From: Sedimentisphaerales bacterium
Lineage (GTDB): Bacteria > Planctomycetota > Phycisphaerae > Sedimentisphaerales > SM23-30
NCBI GenBank assembly: GCA_030640865.1
Contig: DAOWIP010000158.1
Coordinates: 1-7,601 of the forward strand
DNA: 7,601 nt
Direction: 5' to 3'
In this document: positions 5,373-7,601 of the stretch, piece by piece
Numbering within the stretch: position 1 is the stretch's first letter
Layout: the number at the start of each line of letters is the position of its first letter
Made by a program: the position numbers and the translations under genes
The notes under the pieces: model-generated
Databases searched by the model: none
Told to the model about the DNA's origin: nothing
The model's input: the letters and a program-made list of their open reading frames with translations, nothing else

Positions 5373-5387
5373 GGCTCGGATTAGCTC
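5373..5387 (-). repeat. Right arm of 15-bp inverted repeat
   Basis: GGCTCGGATTAGCTC is the exact reverse complement of 4534-4548, about 825 bases away on the other side of the recombinase remnant. Confidence 0.45.
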
Positions 5388-5545
5388 ATTCTATCTGACG
5401 CCTCACTGAGCGAAACATGCCTGGATTCAGTCGAATAAGTCGTTCATTTGACTGGCAGTTGGTCGGCAATTGAATTATCAAATCACGTGAGGATGTCGTC
5501 CCATGAAATGTCGTAGGTGCCCGCCCGCTCTGGATCACCGCAAAC

Positions 5546-7543
5546 TCACTTGAGAAGAGAACTAATCTTCAATTCGTCTGCATCCTTGATGACTGGCTTA
5601 GCTTTTGGATGCCACCATCGCTGGACTGAACCCTTTCCGCAATGCTCAAGTACCGGAAGAGGGTCAATAGAATTTAGAACCGGCAGACTCGATGCCATAC
5701 TTGCTAGTAATGAGCCTCCTTTTAACACCCACAGGCCGTATCCAAACGATACCGCTCCTGTAACGCCGGTTACAACTCCGACCGCTACCGTTTCCGCCTG
5801 CGCCTGTGTATCAATTTGTTCGTCTATCTGCTCGGTTAATGAATCTAATTGTTGCTGGAACATTTCATTTTGTAGTTGGGCAGCGTTCGGATGGAATTGA
5901 ACCGTGCCATTTATCTGCATATTGTCGGAACTGTCAAATTCAACGCCCTCGCTATTAGCATAGGTAACGGGTGTCTCCGATTCTGAATGAGAATTTGCCA
6001 CCTGTGAATTTACCTCTCCACGAGTCGCTGCAGTTATTCGGACGGCGTTATCTTTTTCGCTATGATTCCAATCCTTAGAATCCAGTTGGGAATTTTCTCT
6101 TGATTTGGTTTGATTAGATGGAGAATTATCGCTGTTATCGGAGAAATTCTGATTATCACCGGTAGGTTCATCTGTTGAGTTCTCATCCTCAGTCGTACCT
6201 TCGTCTGGTGTTGGGGTTGAAGATATATCATCGGAAATCTCGTCCTGATCGTTTGAGTCTGTCGGTATAATGTTATCAGGTGGTGAGATTATCACAGGAG
6301 GCTCGCTTCCCGGGTTGAAGATATCATCCGAGCCAAACAGCGTATTATCGTTGGGAGGAAAAATCACCTCGGGTGGTGTAGTGTCAGTCGGTTTTTCTAT
6401 TATTACAGGATCAGGCTCCGGTTCGGGAATATCGTCAACGGTAATATTAACAGTTGCCGAATCGGTACCATCGTTACCATCGGTGATATTATAAGTGAAG
6501 CTGTCACTGCCACTGTAATCGGCATTGGGGGTATAAGTAAATGTGCCATCACTATTATAGCCTACTGTACCATGGGTTGGTTGTGTATAACTGTCAATGG
6601 TTAGGGGATCGCCATCCAGATCGCCATCGTTGGCTAGTACATTACCTGTAGTAACGGAAGTGTCCTCGTTCGTACTTGCCGAATCATCAACAGCAACCGG
6701 GGCGTCGTTAGCGGCGTTGACGGTCACTGTGAAGGTATCTTCCACCCACAACTCACCGCTGTCGGTAGCGCGGACCGTAATATCAGCCGTGCCGTTTTGA
6801 TTAGCACCGTAATCCAGAGTCAGAGTCCCGGCCCCGCCGTCGATGGTCGTTGAGTCAAATAAGCCGCCGTTAGTATTGGAGGCAATCGTATAGGTCAGGT
6901 CAGCATCGGTATCTTCAGTATCATCGAAAGCGCCAAACAGATCAACCACCGTATCAACCGCGTCCTCATTCACATTAACATCAGCAATATTGGAAGTAAT
7001 GGGCGTGTCGTTCTGGGCGGTTACGGTCACCGTGAAGGTATCTTCCACCCACAAGCCGCCGGTATCGGTAGCTCGTATAGTAATATCACTGGTACCGCTC
7101 TGGTTGGCGGCATAATCTAATGTTAAAGTACCCGCTACGCCATCGATGTTGGTGGCATCAAACAATCCGCTGTTGGTATTGGAAGTAATCGTATAGGTCA
7201 GGTCGGCATCGGCGTCTTCTATATCATCGAACTCGCCAAACAGATTGATCACAGTATCGACCGCATCCTCATTGACATTTACATCCGCAACGCCCGTTAT
7301 TGTCGGCGTATTATTGATCATACCGGCCAAACTTGTGATTTCTTGTTGATACAATGAGCGGTTGTAAACTCGAACGTCATCAATAATACCGTCGAAATAA
7401 TCTGTGCCGGCTCTCCCTCCGATATAAAAAGGTCTCGTATCAGTGTTTATTGTTCCTGCTCGAGCGTCTGGGGGATTATTATCTAGTGCTCTGTAAAAAT
7501 TAAATAGTTGGGTATAGCGAACGTAATTTTCGCCGGGCATCAT
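5546..7543 (-). CDS. LamG / cadherin-like repeat surface protein with membrane tail (5' end probably frameshifted)
   Basis: The open frame gives 665 residues from ATG 7543 to TGA 5548-5546. Residues 1-75 are the C-terminal half of a LamG/concanavalin-like domain (RPFYIGGRAGTDYFDGIIDD, VRVYNRSL). Residues 77-177 and 178-278 are two near-identical cadherin-like units (ADVNVNEDAVDTV, LTYTI, GTLTLDY, LWVEDTFTVTV). Residues 280-370 are a cadherin/Big_9-like unit (VAVDDSASTNEDTSV, VLANDGDLDGDPLTI, GTFTYTPNADYSG). Residues 371-530 are an acidic Pro/Ser/Asn-rich, probably disordered linker. Residues 555-585 are Gln-rich and helical; 585-632 hold one or two membrane segments ending SSLPVLNSIDPLPVL, a tail I associate with large DUF4347/cadherin-type envelope proteins. 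A cell-surface adhesive or structural role is likely. The start is doubtful: TAG directly precedes ATG 7543 and the LamG domain is cut, yet it continues upstream in another frame (see 7536-7601). The true gene probably begins outside the window. Confidence 0.8.
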   Translation of the reverse strand: MMPGENYVRYTQLFNFYRALDNNPPDARAGTINTDTRPFYIGGRAGTDYFDGIIDDVRVYNRSLYQQEITSLAGMINNTPTITGVADVNVNEDAVDTVINLFGEFDDIEDADADLTYTITSNTNSGLFDATNIDGVAGTLTLDYAANQSGTSDITIRATDTGGLWVEDTFTVTVTAQNDTPITSNIADVNVNEDAVDTVVDLFGAFDDTEDTDADLTYTIASNTNGGLFDSTTIDGGAGTLTLDYGANQNGTADITVRATDSGELWVEDTFTVTVNAANDAPVAVDDSASTNEDTSVTTGNVLANDGDLDGDPLTIDSYTQPTHGTVGYNSDGTFTYTPNADYSGSDSFTYNITDGNDGTDSATVNITVDDIPEPEPDPVIIEKPTDTTPPEVIFPPNDNTLFGSDDIFNPGSEPPVIISPPDNIIPTDSNDQDEISDDISSTPTPDEGTTEDENSTDEPTGDNQNFSDNSDNSPSNQTKSRENSQLDSKDWNHSEKDNAVRITAATRGEVNSQVANSHSESETPVTYANSEGVEFDSSDNMQINGTVQFHPNAAQLQNEMFQQQLDSLTEQIDEQIDTQAQAETVAVGVVTGVTGAVSFGYGLWVLKGGSLLASMASSLPVLNSIDPLPVLEHCGKGSVQRWWHPKAKPVIKDADELKISSLLK
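6710..7315 (-). repeat. Two tandem 303-bp repeats inside the surface-protein gene
   Basis: 7315-7013 and 7012-6710 encode consecutive cadherin-like units of exactly 101 codons. Shared DNA words such as GAAGGTATCTTCCACCCACA occur at 6731 and 7034, 303 bases apart. The high DNA similarity suggests a recent duplication or continuing homogenisation. Confidence 0.8.
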
Positions 7544-7601
7544 CTACCTTAAATTGCCAGTTTACGCCTCTTTGTTTTTCATTGGAATTAGTGGCCCACA
7601 C
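7536..7601 (-). pseudogene. Upstream part of the LamG domain in the +1 frame (frameshift, runs off right edge)
   Basis: From the right edge the minus strand reads VWATNSNEKQRGVNWQFKVD followed by DA without a stop, which is LamG-like (NWQFKVDD). Removing one base from the CCC run (GGG at 7535-7537 on the plus strand) gives NWQFKVDDAGENYVRYTQLF, a smooth join into the downstream frame. In the downstream frame itself two stops (TAG 7546-7544 and a TAA further up) block extension. So the gene is interrupted by one inserted base, either a real mutation or a sequencing error. Confidence 0.65.

Larger units (their letters stand above)
5158..5545. other. Intergenic region between the recombinase remnant and the convergent surface-protein gene
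   Basis: I see no credible gene in these 388 bases. They hold the weak terminator-like hairpin near 5198-5225 and the right arm of the 15-bp inverted repeat (5373-5387). GATGCTAAA (5306-5314) repeats a word from the recombinase promoter (4516-4524), and TGATAAAAC at 5322-5330 looks like a -10 box. No tRNA or attachment-site duplication is recognisable. The flanking genes converge here. Confidence 0.5.

Noticed and set aside
5517..5900. 127-codon plus-strand frame
   Set aside because: Antisense to the C-terminal end of the surface protein, whose membrane tail and coiled segment make sense.

Overview
The window looks like an accessory stretch of a planctomycete chromosome, probably of the Phycisphaerae type. 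The lineage call rests on recognised family styles, not on a database search: an ECF-like sigma factor of the 'YW.PLY.YLRR.G' kind, a TPR tail of the sort that ends planctomycetal Ser/Thr kinases, a minimal dockerin calcium loop, a large secreted subtilase, and a tyrosine recombinase with an 'EFHDLRRT...TRRFYLAVR' C-terminus.

Layout. (1) 1-305, minus strand: the 5' part of an ECF-like sigma factor gene leaving the window, with a good extended -10 promoter at 398-426 and phased A-tracts plus an inverted repeat behind it. (2) 515-745, plus: a headless C-terminal fragment of a TPR/kinase protein. (3) 746-868: intergenic, with two repeat-like inverted elements. (4) about 867-1106: a structured leader (copy A) carrying a mini-ORF with a strong Shine-Dalgarno. 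(5) 1107-3818, plus: a complete secreted S8 protease with signal peptide, propeptide, catalytic domain, Fn3 domain and seven propeller-like repeats. (6) about 3880-4141: a second copy (B) of the same leader. It runs into a collapsed gene, 4142-4303, in which a signal-peptide start has lost its ATG and is joined in frame to a dockerin tail. (7) 4389-4429: a perfect 14-bp hairpin. (8) 4497-5157, plus: promoter and a decayed tyrosine recombinase with an amber codon and a large internal deletion. A 15-bp inverted repeat flanks it at 4534 and 5373. (9) 5158-5545: intergenic, almost featureless. (10) 5546-7601, minus: a LamG / cadherin-like / disordered / membrane-tail surface protein whose apparent start is probably a frameshift artefact. 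The gene very likely continues beyond the right edge.

The window holds one intact secreted enzyme, one surface protein, and several genes in decay (kinase tail, dockerin protein, recombinase), so it reads as a region of rearrangement. The strongest candidate for something undescribed is the duplicated 5' leader. Two copies share 68 of 72 bases in their core, keep a long stem with a diverged loop, can form a pseudoknot, and contain an AGGAGG-led mini-ORF starting MGKTLYP that ends just before the main gene's ribosome binding site. It may be a shared cis-regulatory module for exported proteins.
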